DNA from: Congeria kusceri
Taxonomy: Eukaryota; Mollusca; Bivalvia; Myida; Dreissenidae
DNA: 64,000 bases
Direction of reading: 5' to 3'
Assembly (NCBI GenBank): GCA_027627225.1
Contig: CM051025.1
Coordinates: 51,086,181 to 51,150,180, forward strand
The position numbers were made by a program, and so were the translations under genes. A model generated the notes under the pieces. It was not told where the DNA came from, made no database searches, and worked only from the letters and a program-made list of their open reading frames with translations. Below, piece after piece: positions 1 to 54,900 of this stretch. Every line of letters starts with the position of its first letter. The first letter of the stretch is position 1.

Positions 1-273
1 ACAGAACCTCGTATTTCAACAACTATTAAAATGACAAAGGTTGCTTTAAACAGAACCTGCACCGTCCCGTGTTTACATGACCGACATAGCTGCAAACAGA
101 ACCCCGGCTTTCTGAAACTATTGAAATGACCACAATGCTTAAACAGATCCTGATTTTTCCCCATATTGAAATGACTAACATGGTTTTAAACAGAACTTTA
201 ATTATTCAGTGTTTAATGACCAACACATCTTAAAAGAGAACCTCGGATTTCAGAATGACCAACGTCGTTTTAA
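1..273. repeat. Diverged tandem array, ~46-bp period
   Basis: AAACAGAACC-type starts recur near 2, 51, 97, 144, 190 and 236, each followed by a TTGAAATGACCAACA-like stretch. The same unit resumes after the inserted element (AAACAGATTCTG near 771, AAACAGATCCTG near 815), so the array originally ran to about 840. Confidence 0.75.
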
Positions 274-766
274 GGGGGCATATCGACGGCATTTTGCATG
301 CATATAGATAATTATATATTAAAACAATATAATTTTCTGCACTTCTATGATATATGTTTCAATATATTTTTGAAATCGTTAAGAAAAAAGTATATTCACA
401 GATACATTTATTTTTGGGGGTAGCCATGGTTCCTGTAGGTTTCGAACTCACGCTGACAAATTCGCGCTCTTCCACACGCACTGCAAATTTTATCAATGAT
501 GCGCATGCGCGTACAGTACCTCATTTACATTTCATTCATATCGATTTCACTACTTCTACACATTTTCGCTGCTACTTCTAATTTTCGCGCGCCCGAGAAA
601 TAGTCACCGATGACCACTTGTTACTTTTTTATAATTAAATAATACATGTTTGTCAAATGTTTATAGAAACGAAACCATTGAATTTAACAATGCTTCAATA
701 ATAATTCTCTGTAAATTAACTTTATTTTTGCAACTGTTATTGTCAACCTACTGTCGATACGCCCCT
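274..766. mobile_element. Non-autonomous TIR element with TTAA target duplication (piggyBac-like MITE)
   Basis: TTAA at 270-273 and at 767-770 flank the element. Ends are GGGGGCATATCGACGG on the left and, reverse-complemented, AGGGGCGTATCGACAG on the right (16 bp, 3 mismatches). TTAA duplication is characteristic of piggyBac, but also of some other superfamilies. No transposase; the 75-codon frame inside has no recognisable product. Confidence 0.7.
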
Positions 767-840
767 TTAAACAGATTCTGATCTTTCCCATATTTAAATG
801 CTCAGTATTGCCTTAAACAGATCCTGAAGTTTAACCCAAC

Positions 841-1373
841 ACATCACAAATGTGTGCAGAAGATTAATCTTCTTGAAAGAGACCGATGCTGCCATAGGTG
901 CAAGCTGAACTATTTGCGGCGTGGTGACGGTATCCGAATCCGCCAACGATCGACCGCCACTAGCATTGGCATCACATGTATTTGAGGTGGGTCACGTATC
1001 AGATGGCAAAGACTGAGTAAGGTTTTATCCACGCTGCATTAAAATATATTGGGATTTCATGTGGGGCAAATAGGATAAGAGGTTTTCGCTTTGACGTCGA
1101 TGTCCAGTAGAATTGTCATGTTTTATTTGGATTATTATTTAAAACTCAGAACGGCTTAATAAAATGCTGGTGGTGTGTCGGTGTGTCGGTGTGGTAATAC
1201 CCCAAAATTAATAGTTGAACACACCTGTGGACTAAATAAGATTATGGATATTACTAGAATATATGCTGCGACCATTGACCGTATACTCTGGTTTCAAGCA
1301 TATTTTTAATATATTTTACTGTTAAAATAGAAGAACCTTTTAAAATTGAGCAATATATGACGTAAATATCAAC
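841..1373. other. Region upstream of the Trk start codon
   Basis: It should contain the 5' UTR and possibly the promoter of the Trk gene, but no convincing TATA box or initiator could be picked out in this AT-rich stretch. A further upstream non-coding exon cannot be excluded. Confidence 0.3.
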
Positions 1374-43405
<42,032 letters not shown>

Positions 43406-45835
43406 AGCCAGTTGATAAAGCATGCGTGGCACGCTACCTCGAAGACTCGTGCCAATGACCACGTGGTTTATTTAATATCTGTATATATATCCACCGAAAT
43501 CTGTATATATCACTATCATCTTGAAATGCTCAGCTGGATTTTTTTATCCTGATACTTTTGAACTACTCTTGCTCAACTGATTCTTATATTGTAATGTCTG
43601 AAATGGACGTTAAAGTACACTGATGAAATGGGCCATTAATGTGGCTTCGAAGTGTTCTGCTCTGAGTTCTGAAAAACAAGAGAATATGTACGGAAACGTC
43701 TAAAGAGTTAAAATAAGAAAAATAACAAGGTTTCAATTTACTGTTATATATTGTGTGCTATTATGCGACACCCTTTTACAATTAGACATCATTGAATACA
43801 TTATATCAACATATACATGTACTATAGAGCTATATAGAATTTCACAAAGCGCACAAGAGCAGTCATTTTCGAGTGAACTATACGACATTGGTTGGTACTA
43901 TTCAGACTTCATTTTTTATTTAAACCTTACACGCAAACCCAAAACTCGAAAACTTACCTCTGCAATGAATATCTTGAACACGATATGCCTTTCTTCAGAT
44001 ATGAGTATTAACTGCTGTTAATATTTCTGGTTATGCGTATTCTTAATTGACCTTTCACAAATGCTGGTCATATTCAAATTAACAAAGTGGATTACCTTGT
44101 AATTGCAATTTGTTTCACAGGTTGAGCATGGTCCGTATTGTATTCACCAACACTTTCTTTGACATAAGACTTTAGAATAAACGATATTCTTGAAACTGTT
44201 CTCTTCCAAACAGGCTGTTAATTTGAATCCTACCTTGAAGTCACCAACGCCATTTTTAATACTCTTTATTTGGAATGATGTATTCATGCCATAAGCAACA
44301 TATAATTACTACCCTGTATATTTACGACCATATAAGTATTATTTCTTAAGTCTGTTCTTTAAGTCTAAAATTGGGTTGTTGAACACGTGCCTAGTTTACA
44401 CAAATAGCACGTGGAAATGATTGTGATACTAGCACATTTACCAAAGCAATTAGTGGAAGTTAATCATCAGACACAAACTAGAGAAATGTTTTATAAATGG
44501 CTAAAAGTATGTCATGTACTTTAAAAACAAAAAAACACTAAAATGTCTATAGAACGAAAATGTCATCAATGGATATTACTGAGTAAACCGACCAGTTACG
44601 TTGCGAAGTGTACTATTCTCTTCACCCACTTGTTGCGTGAAACATGTAATCATATTTTTTATTTCATACCGGCTTCACATTTTTTCACAATGCTCAAAGC
44701 GTTTCTAAGAAATGGTATCGAGGCAGGGTTGAGGTTCGATATTTTAATTGATTGATTTGATAACGAAGTGGAAACAGGTCAAATTATGAAGCTAACGCAG
44801 GCACATCAAACATTTCAGTATATACATGTCTGTGATAAGTATTAAATAAAAAAGATTTAAGTCATGTACAATTCACATACTAAAACATATTCTACTTGCG
44901 TATACAACGATAGACACATTTAGAGATACGTTCGTTTCTATATTTATTTAAATTAGATGTGATAATTTAATAAGATAAATGTTTTAATTATAATACACTA
45001 TATAGACCTAATGCGTTTTCACCAACACAGCCGAGTAATACGTAATATGAAGTACGTGAATAAATTAAGTGTATCAGGATAATGATATTACATTGGTTTC
45101 TCATAGGACTAAAAACAAAAAATTACCAAAATGGTCTTAATAGGTCGGAACGCAGTGTTCCTTTATGTTACAATTGTAACATAGTTTAAACAGCTAAACA
45201 TTATCTGAGCAAATGAAATTAAAATCCAAAATATCCTTGTTCTTACTCCATAAAGATACGTAAGGATAGCAAACGTCAACGAGGAAAGAGTCGGGCTGCA
45301 AGACACGCCGATGTATTTGTAGCAGCACGAAAAACTAATTATTTTAAATGAGAACGTCTGCAACATCATTATAAAACATCATCAACAACATCTAAGACCA
45401 GACATCTTTACCAAAATGAAAGATAAAATATTCTGAATAAAAACAACTGCATCATTTCCAAGAAACGACAAAGATAATAAAAGAAAACATTTAAGATCCA
45501 ACGAAAATGCGGAAAAATTCAACAATTTTTATGCGTTACACTATAAAATGAATTTAGTAATAACAACATGTTTTTAAAGTCTGCTTTAGCACAGAAAATT
45601 CATCGAAAAGTTACAACATACATGTTTTGGTCTGAAATAAGTTCTTGAATAAAATCGAGGATTGAATATGAAACTATTGTATCCGATATAGAAATTTTAA
45701 GCAGATACAACAGTTTCAAACTCAACAATCGAAATATCGGAATTCGATGCATCGTGGTTGTACGACAGATGTAAATTGCCGCAGTATCTTCTCTTTGCTA
45801 AACAAGTAATCATCCAAGTAAAGTATGTAAGCTAG
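43406..45835. other. Intergenic region between convergent Trk and K2P genes (both 3' UTRs)
   Basis: It should hold both 3' UTRs. Candidate poly(A) signals for Trk are AATAAA near 44176 and near 44844. A candidate for K2P on the minus strand is TTTATT (AATAAA) near 44945. If the distal ones are used, the transcripts would end about 100 bp apart. Not confirmed by other signals. Confidence 0.4.
44176..44181 (+). terminator. NTRK: Candidate poly(A) signal of Trk
   Basis: AATAAA about 770 bp after the Trk stop codon. A second AATAAA lies near 44844; which one is used is unknown. Confidence 0.3.
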
Positions 45836-45948
45836 CTATTCTTCTTCGGTTTCTTTGTCGACGATGCCCAGCTTCTGACCAATCCACGTGCATTTGGCGA
45901 TGATCTCGTCTTGCATGAGAGCGAAGCACATGGACAGAATGGCCATTC
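45836..45948 (-). CDS. KCNK: K2P last exon: TM4 end and C-terminus
   Basis: Acceptor TTCTATGGTAG, phase 1. It encodes [20 protein letters not shown], then [16 protein letters not shown] and stop TAG (45838-45836). The FxLMQ(D/E)E pattern after TM4 is typical of invertebrate K2P channels. The C-tail is only about 30 residues long. Confidence 0.93.
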
Positions 45949-48900
45949 CTACCATAGAAAACACGAGACGAATCTGCATCTACTATCTAGACAAGAGTCG
46001 TGTGAGCTCGGAAAATTAACCTAAGGCTGACGTTATGCATAAATATGTTATCGATTACGATGAATATATTAGTGGTTCGTTTTATATCAATATAATAATT
46101 ATTACCTCACGGAAAAACAAATGAACAGTAGTGGTATCGATAAGTGAACCATGTACAAGAACTAAACCGAATATAAATATTATATAGGAAATAATTCAAG
46201 CACCACTTAATGCCACTACCAGAGTAAACAGCACAACTGTCAGGTTATTTGTTTGAGGTATACAAGCCCATTGATCAGAAAGTCTGGAAACAAATAAACT
46301 GACGCTAATAATGGAAATACAGGACATGTTTAAAGGGACTAAACTTATTCTTCCTTCTACCACGGCACGCGGCTAGTGGTCCATAGATAAAGAAGGAAAA
46401 TAACTGTGGGTTATTCTGCAACGAATTATGGGCGGAGCTTAATGTTTTGAAAATAGTTCCGGAAATACGAAGAAATTGTTCCGTAAAATGCACGTGCTTA
46501 AACGCGCGATAGCAAGTTGTGACAAACAAATCAGTTTTGCATTATGTAGCGCAATTAAACCACATTTCTACTATATATTTTATACTTAAGTTCACAAAAA
46601 CGTTTACGTTTTGTTGATATGTTTTTAATTTGCGCTTTTTGGCATGATATTTTCACTGTATTATATCGATAAGTATGTCGTCATTTGCTCAATGTTTATC
46701 AATAAAAAAACTGACGTCATTTTGAATTGGTATGATTTATTGACGTCAAAGAAACGCACGTGTTAATGCAATTCACGGAAAATGAGTATAGATAAATATA
46801 GTTCTCATTCATAACCTTTAAAAATACGAATTTTATATAAGATCGTGTCTGAATCGAAATAATTGACGGGTAACAATTTGTTATTGCGGTAATAACCAAC
46901 GGTTTGTCGTTCCGATGCTTATTATCAAACCACTCGGGTTACCGCCTTCGTGCTTTAATTCCTACGCATCGGAACTCCAAACCGTCGGTTATTACCGCAA
47001 TAACCAACAATTACCCGTCAATTATTTCTTAAATATAATAGATTACGAAATAATTAGAGGTTAATAAACGGCGCCGGTGTGACAAGTCCATAATGGCACA
47101 CCTTATCAGTAATGAATCGAGGGCTTTATCCCGAGGGATATTACTTATCAGGTGTGCCATTATGGACAGATGTCACACCGGCGCAGTTTTTTAACCTTTT
47201 TATTGCATATGTTGAAAAAAAAGAGTTTCTTTATTATTTGCTTGGTGATATGTCATTAAACCGATTAAATTATGAAATGCAATGGCTATGTAATTCCTTT
47301 ACTTTGAATAGATAAAGTTGACGAAAACGCATAATTATACGGCTAGGGCTCTGCCGTATTATATTCTTTATAATACAAATTGTTGTTTATACGCAAAATA
47401 TCTATATTCATTATTTTATGTTCAAACTTGCTTCTCGATCGATGTATGAAAATCAAATTTACGTTGTTCGAGGGTTCAAAGATATTTAATCAATGACGTT
47501 CGGTAGATCAAATATGTTTTTCCTAAAGGTTTTCTTTCCAACTAGTACATTAAATAAAGAAATGGCATAAACTGACTTTTTTCTGTTACCTAATTAATTC
47601 CTCGTACAAAATCTTCTTAATATAAATTTTAATGTAATTATTGCATATGTAACTATAAATAGTATCAGATTTACGTTAAAAAACAAGCATTACGTGGTTG
47701 ATTTCGATGTCGTAATACTACGTGTGCCAATTATGGATAATCGGCACACTCGAAAGGTGTGCCAATAATCCATAATGAGAAAACGCGCGCCTGTGCAAAA
47801 CAACGTGACGTCATTTCACGAAAATGGCGCGCTTTGTAACGCAATCAAGCGTTATTTTAAGATAAGTCAAATTCCGTTACCAAGAAATATTTTTATTTAT
47901 ATTAAGAAGATTGTGTATGGGAAATCAATTAGAAAACATATAAAAGGACTGTTTATGCGATTTCTTTATTTAATGGAAAGAAAAACTTCAGTAAAACAGA
48001 TTTGATCTACCGTACTTCAGCAATTGAATATCTTGGAACCCCCGATCAACGTAGGCCCTAAATTTGATTTTCGATCGAGAAGCAAGTTTGAACATTATAA
48101 TTATGCCCCCCTTCGAATAAGTGGGAGTATATTGCTTTGCACCTGTCCGTCGGTCGGCCGGATGGTCGGACGGTCGGTCGGTCGGTCTGTCCGTAGACCA
48201 TTTCGTTTCCGCACGATATCTAGATAACTATTTGACCTACGATCATTTAAGTTGGTATGCTGGTTACTTGGGAGAAAAGGAAGAGGCCTATTGATTTGAG
48301 GTCAACAGGTCAAAGGTCAAGGTTACAGGGGCTTGTAACATGAAATTCGTTTCCGCACGATATCTAGAGAACGCTTTCACCTACGATTATTTAAGATGGT
48401 TTGCTGGTTACCTGAAAGGAAAGGAAGACGCCTATCAATTTTGAGGTCAACAGGTCAAAGGTCAAGGTGACAGAGTCTTGTAACATGAAAACTGTTTTCT
48501 CCGTAGACCATTCTGTTTCAACAGGATATCTAGAGCTGTGGTGGCCTATTTGATGTTTAAATCAAACAGAAAACAGGTATCCTTATATAATAACTGTAAA
48601 AATAAATCCGTAATCATACTATATCTTTCTTTCAGCTTTATATTTACTTTCTAAAGCATCAACTTAAATGTCCTCCCCATGTGTTAATGTGCACATACAA
48701 TATTTAAAAAAAAATCTCTTAACAATTGCAAATATTGACGCCTTGGCTGCAAGTCGGGGGGGTGGGGGGGGGCATACATGTTTTACAAGCATTTCTTGTT
48801 ATTAGCATAGATCTTTTGCGTATAAACCACAATTTGTATTATAAACAATATAATACGGTAGTGCCCTAGCCGCATAATCATGCGTTTTATGCAACTTTTT

Positions 48901-51900
48901 GTATGTATTTTCAAAATAAAGGAATAAAATAGCCATTGCATGCAACTGTTTGTATGTATTCAAAATAAAGGAATAAAATAGCCATTGCATGCAACTGTTT
49001 GTATGTATTCAAAATAAAGGAATAAAATAGCCATTGCATGCAACTGTTTGTATGTATTCAAAATAAAGGAATAAAATAGCCATTGCATGCAACTGTTTGT
49101 ATGTATTCAAAATAAAGGAATAAAATAGCCATTGCATGCAACTGTTTGTATGTATTCAAAATAAAGGAATAAAATAGCCATTGCATGCAACTGTTTGTAT
49201 GTATTCAAAATAAAGGAATAAAATAGCCATTGCATGCAACTGTTTGTATGTATTCAAAATAAAGGAATAAAATAGCCATTGCATGCAACTGTTTGTATGT
49301 ATTCAAAATAAAGGAATAAAATAGCCATTGCATTTGATAATTTAATTAGTTTAATGACATAGCACCAAAACACATAATACAGAAACTCTTTTATACAACA
49401 TATGCAATAAAAACGTTAAAAAACTGCTCCGGTGTGACATCTGTCCATAATGGCACACCTGATAAGTAATGTCCCTCGGGATAAAGCCCTCGATTCATTA
49501 CTGATTAGGTATGGACAGATGTCACACCGGCGCCGTTTATTATCCTCTAAATAATGAGCAATAGGTTTTACAATTACAACTACAATGATTATTCATATCA
49601 AGTAAACAAAAAACAGTCATTATATACTCTTCGGTATAGTACAAATAACGCGAGTTATTTGTGTACAAACTATAAACAAACTTGAAAAGGGGACCCTATG
49701 CTTTAAGATTTTGTTAACATGACATCACATAATAAATACAACTTGCTTTAAAATACCAAAGTTATGTATTAGTAAGATTTTGACATTATTTGTTCCACCA
49801 TAATAGTTTTAATTATATGTGCAAATAAGTATGCGCTGATTTCGTCATTATGTGAAGATTTTGAAAGTAATTTTATTTTTAACCTGCGACTGAATCACTG
49901 AAATTGTGAACAAACTAAGTGCGAAACATGATCAAAGCAATAAATAAAACACGAGCAGGATGGCATACTCGCGGTCAACTGGGGAATATTTAACTACAAT
50001 GAATACAGAATTAATGCATGAGCAGCAATGGACCACGAACAGATATGCTAGGACTTCGATGTTTAAAAATGGAATCTTTTTAATACAGATTATATGCATG
50101 ATTAGTACGTTGTACGAAACAAATGTGGGGCAGGTTAAGACTGGTCATGAAGACATAATAATAACTGTTTTAGCAGCATAGTTCAGATTAAGTAAATATC
50201 TCAGCATCATGTCATGGACAAGATATTACAGTGTAAAATATATAAGGCCACTGATTATTTGTGTTTAAAAAAAACAATAAAAAGAGCAGATGTTGCATGA
50301 CAAAATATAACATAGAGGTTATGGATCATTAAAATGACATGATATTGACTAAATAATAGTATAATCAAATAAACTATATTTATGCTAGTAGATAGGAAGA
50401 CTGGCGTTCCAATTGCCTTACCGTACTTACCAGTTCAGTCTATTAAGATAGCATCTGCGCCTTAACATTAAAGTCATTCTAAGCCATGTTTTATCATGAG
50501 TAGTTTATTACCTACAATATGAAATTAACATAATTATTATCTTGATGGTTTGGCGACTCACCAAACAAGACATAAATGGCGCCAAGGATAAGCTGTGCCG
50601 ACGCCTGTGGGTTGTCAAAGTCCGTCCCTGGAACGACGTCGCCGAACCCAATGGTGCTAAGGGTGATGAAGCAAAAGTAGGCCGACTGAAGCACGTCCCA
50701 GCCTTCCCACAGACCAAATAGCACGGCCCCGCCCATGATATAGCCTGGTGGGGAACAATGTGTAAAGACAACATGACTGTTATAGCGTTCAAGATACAAT
50801 TATAGAAAACAGAGAACCATTTTCAGTTGACAAATTGATAAATATTAATTGTATTCGTTGTTTTGTTCCAACGACCTTCCTCAGGAGTATTAATTTATTT
50901 AGTGTTCATTAATCTGTAAATCTATAAATCGTTCAGAAAGTATGTTCATATCTGGGTTTTCACTCATAACCCACGGCATATGTGTGTTATCGATTAACAA
51001 CAAACTATTCAAAATACAAAACGACAATAATATATTGTGATAACAAAATGCAGTAAATGACAATCAGATAAAAATGTTTGAAAATTTGGTTAATAGACCA
51101 CATGAACCTTTCATGGAAACAGAAAACGCACCACATTAACTTAAATACCTAAAACCAGTGATATCTAAAGCTGGTACTTAAATGATCCATTGTTTAAATT
51201 GGAGTTTGGATCAATACTATTCAACTAATTGCATTGTCTGTAATGCTTACCGAAGATGACAATCAGTGTCACCGTCAATGGCACTGTGACCTTTTTCTCG
51301 TCAAGGTCATCGTCCTCGTCATCGCTGTCGTCATCAAGTATCATTGGCTGGTTACGTATGGCCATGTTCCTGGAAGAGGGATGGGATATACTCAATGCAA
51401 AGGCCAAGGTTAAATGAAGTTTATATATTAATTGCAAAGGATTATGTTAAACCAAGATATAATATTGAATGCAAAGTTCTATGTGCGTTTAATTGAAGTT
51501 ACGATATTGAAATCAGAAAATAAAGACTTCTCTTGAATTCAAGCAATAGTATTCAACGCAACGGCTTTTGTCAAACTGAAGCCATGACAGTTATTACAAT
51601 GGCTTCTGAAGTTGCAATATTCAATGAAACGGCCGATACTTTGATCTTGATTATAATTTAGTGACAATGCACATTAGAGCTTACCACGTAACTTAACCAA
51701 GGTTTCATACGAATACAATCAAATGAGAACAAAACAACTTGGAAAATCGTGTACAAATTGACGAGAACATATACAAAATCCTCATCAATTCTTTATACAT
51801 GTATATATCCATTTACAATGAAAAACGAAATTGAACTTGTTATCCAGCATATAAATTATTAGCAGGGCCCAGTTGCTTAACTTGAACAGCCAAATAAGCA

Positions 51901-54900
51901 AATGGACTGTTAACTTTATAGGTAAATAAAAATTGCTTTGCGACCAAATAGTTATTCAAACAATTTTACTTGACTTCAGCATCATATTTTATTTGGAATA
52001 AAGTTACAATTCAACATTTACATGTCTAATTTACATAAATTATTCATACGAATTTTAACAGCTGAATTGGCCGATAACGATTTGCGCAACTCACCCCAGG
52101 TGTAAAATATTACATATTTGTATATGCTACGTCAAATCGAAATTCAAGATAACAAGCAAATCAAGCGTAGTCTTTCATCATTTATTCATTAATTTCCAAT
52201 ATTTACCTAACACAAACGGACACGGTTTTTGACGCACGAGTATTCAAAATAATCAAATTATTGTTTTACCTAAGTAATGGGTTTTATTTAAAATAGTACG
52301 GGTGGTATTGATTTAGACGGACTTGTTCAAATGTTTAACGAATGTTTCAAACAGCCTAACCTAAAGCATCTGACCTTATTGACAATACGACGAGAGTTGA
52401 TTGAAAATGTGTTCAGCCGTTCAGTAAAACATTCGGACTTTGTCGGAGTATGACCTTAGCAGGTGTGGTTATAAAGCCTTTTAACGTACCTTCAATAATG
52501 TCAGACATGGTATTCTTCGTTGAACATTGGGGCATTCGCCATATTTCAGGACACCAATGTGAATATTTCGTTTACATTCAAGTAAATAGCGAAAATAGGG
52601 GTGTAATTAATTTGACGTAACATTTTTAATAATTGACTTTTTGACTTTGAGAAACTGTAATTGTAATAAATCACATTACATACACATTATAATACACATG
52701 ACATACGTTATCTTAAGTACTTAAAAGGTACGAAAACATTCGTGAACTTTTGCTGTTTTGAAGAAGGACCCATTCAGATTTCGATTTACTGACTCGTAAC
52801 CTGCAAAGAAAAGAAGTAGTTTTCCGCGATATCTGTTCTGCAAATTATAGTGTCTCAAAAACGATTCTTTTTTTTTTTAATTCAATGTAAAACATACATT
52901 GCATACATAATTCAATATACAAAACAATATTTGATTACAAGACCAATGGATATACAATAATATGCTTTGGATTTTAGACCCTGGGTAGTAATAACAATAA
53001 TAATATTAATGGCGTGTATTTCGCTATATAGATTTTGATAACGCTAAAAACGGAAAAAAAATAACTAGAGAGATAGAGTTGTTACAAAGGGTGAATAGTA
53101 TACACATGGACTGGCATTATGGAAATCTGATGCGATTCCATTTTTGTTCAAGAATATTTAATGTATCATTACCAAGGGCTATTTCTTTCTCAATTTGAAT
53201 TTTCAGTTTTAAACCATGTATAAAACAGTTAAACGTAGGCATTTGTTTCCTGTATTTCATGTTGAATATGAAATATTTCATTAATATAATGATAAAATGT
53301 ATAATATTATTCTCGTCCGGTGAGTTAAACGTATGTATTCCAAAATTAATATTTAAAAGAGATAGTTTGACCTGCAATTGTTGCCGTTCTAGAAAAACCG
53401 TCAACTGATTCCAAATATGTTCGATGTGTTTGCACTCCCAAAAAAGATGTTAATGTTTTCAATATGTACACAGCACATGTCACATAAGTTAGTGTTTGAC
53501 AATTTACATTTGAAAAGATATTTATTCGTCGCGATGATTCTGTGTATATATTTATACTGGAAATTCCTCAGTGTGGTATCGATAGTTGCTTTGTATGGCA
53601 TGTGAAATATGTCTTTCCAATTAAATTCATGCTCTTAAAATAAATTTTGCCATTTTATTTGGAATTTGGAAGGCTCTATGGTATTTCTAATTTGGAATCT
53701 ATATAATAGTTTGTTTGATTTTTGTTTTGAAATAATGTTTTGCAGGAATGTGGTTTGTATGCATGGCGTGTTGTTTGTGTTGATCTTCGATTTTATATGT
53801 GTAGGTATACTTTTTATCAACGTGTAATACATCACGAAATTACTTGCTGGTACTTCATACAAGTAGCATATATTACTAAAAGAATAATAATTATTTATTC
53901 TGTAGTCAAACCATTGATCTACATACTTTATGCCTTTTTCATACCAAGTTTTATAAAAGAATGTTTTAATGTTTGAGGTAATATTTTTATTGTACCATAA
54001 AATAGTTTTACTGTTGTTGTTGTCTTCTAGCTTATTTGTGATGTGACTCCATGCTGAAAGTACATTAGATAGAAAAATGTTTTCTTTGGATATGTCATAT
54101 AGTATTGTAATGCTGATGTTGCATTCGAAAATTAATGAACCACCATATTTTTCTAGTATTTTATTGCAAAACAATTTCCATTTACTGTGATTTGTGTTAT
54201 CTAGTAAGCGTTTTACCCAGCTGCTTTTGATTGAGTTCAGGAACGAACATATGTCAGTCACTTGTATACCTCCGAGTTCTACAGGTTGCATTAATTGATA
54301 TCGTTTGATTTTGTCCGGCTTACCGTCCCAAATGAAGTCAAATATGGTATTTTATATCTTGAATAATATCATCATGTGGATTTGGGAGAACCGTAAGTAC
54401 GTAAATTAATTTTGGAAGCGCAAATGTTTTTAATACTGTGGTTTTACCGACTAATGTTAGTTTTCGGTGCTGCCATGATTTAAGACAGTTTTTCAATTCT
54501 TGTAATTTAGGCAATATGTTTTTAATAACGGTATCATGTTCGTTGTTTGTAAAGGTTATGCCTAATGTTGAAGCTTCGTTTGATGTGCAATGAAATTTCA
54601 TTTCTTGTTTTATATGTATGTTATTATGCCTATAATTACCTACTTTTAACACAGTGCATTTACATTTATTTAATTTGAGGCCTGATATCTTGCCAAACAT
54701 GGTTATTGATTCTATTAAATTATTGAAAGAGTCAGGGTTGTTATTACAAAAGTAAGTTGCATCATCTGCAAAAAGTGATTGTTTGACTTCATCTGGTTTA
54801 ATCATTATGCCATTTATGTTTTTATTAGATTGAATGTAATGTGATAAAAAATTCTATACATATTATAAATAACGATGACGAGAGTGGACATCCTTGTCTG

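Larger units (their letters stand above)
47040..49560. mobile_element. Giant foldback element with interrupted right arm
   Basis: The outer ends GCGCCGGTGTGACA at about 47070 and the reverse TGTCACACCGGCGCC at about 49525 bound it; each end also has an internal GGTGTGCCATTATGGACAG stretch paired with TGTCCATAATGGCACACC, and so is itself a small hairpin. Left arm 47040-47690 pairs with 47790-48103 and 48790-49560, centred near 47745. Matching pairs include TTATACGCAAAATATC (47389) with GATCTTTTGCGTATAA (48811), and CAAACTTGCTTCTCGATCG (47423) with CGATCGAGAAGCAAGTTTG (48073). No transposase seen. A 0.7-kb insertion splits the right arm. Confidence 0.75.
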
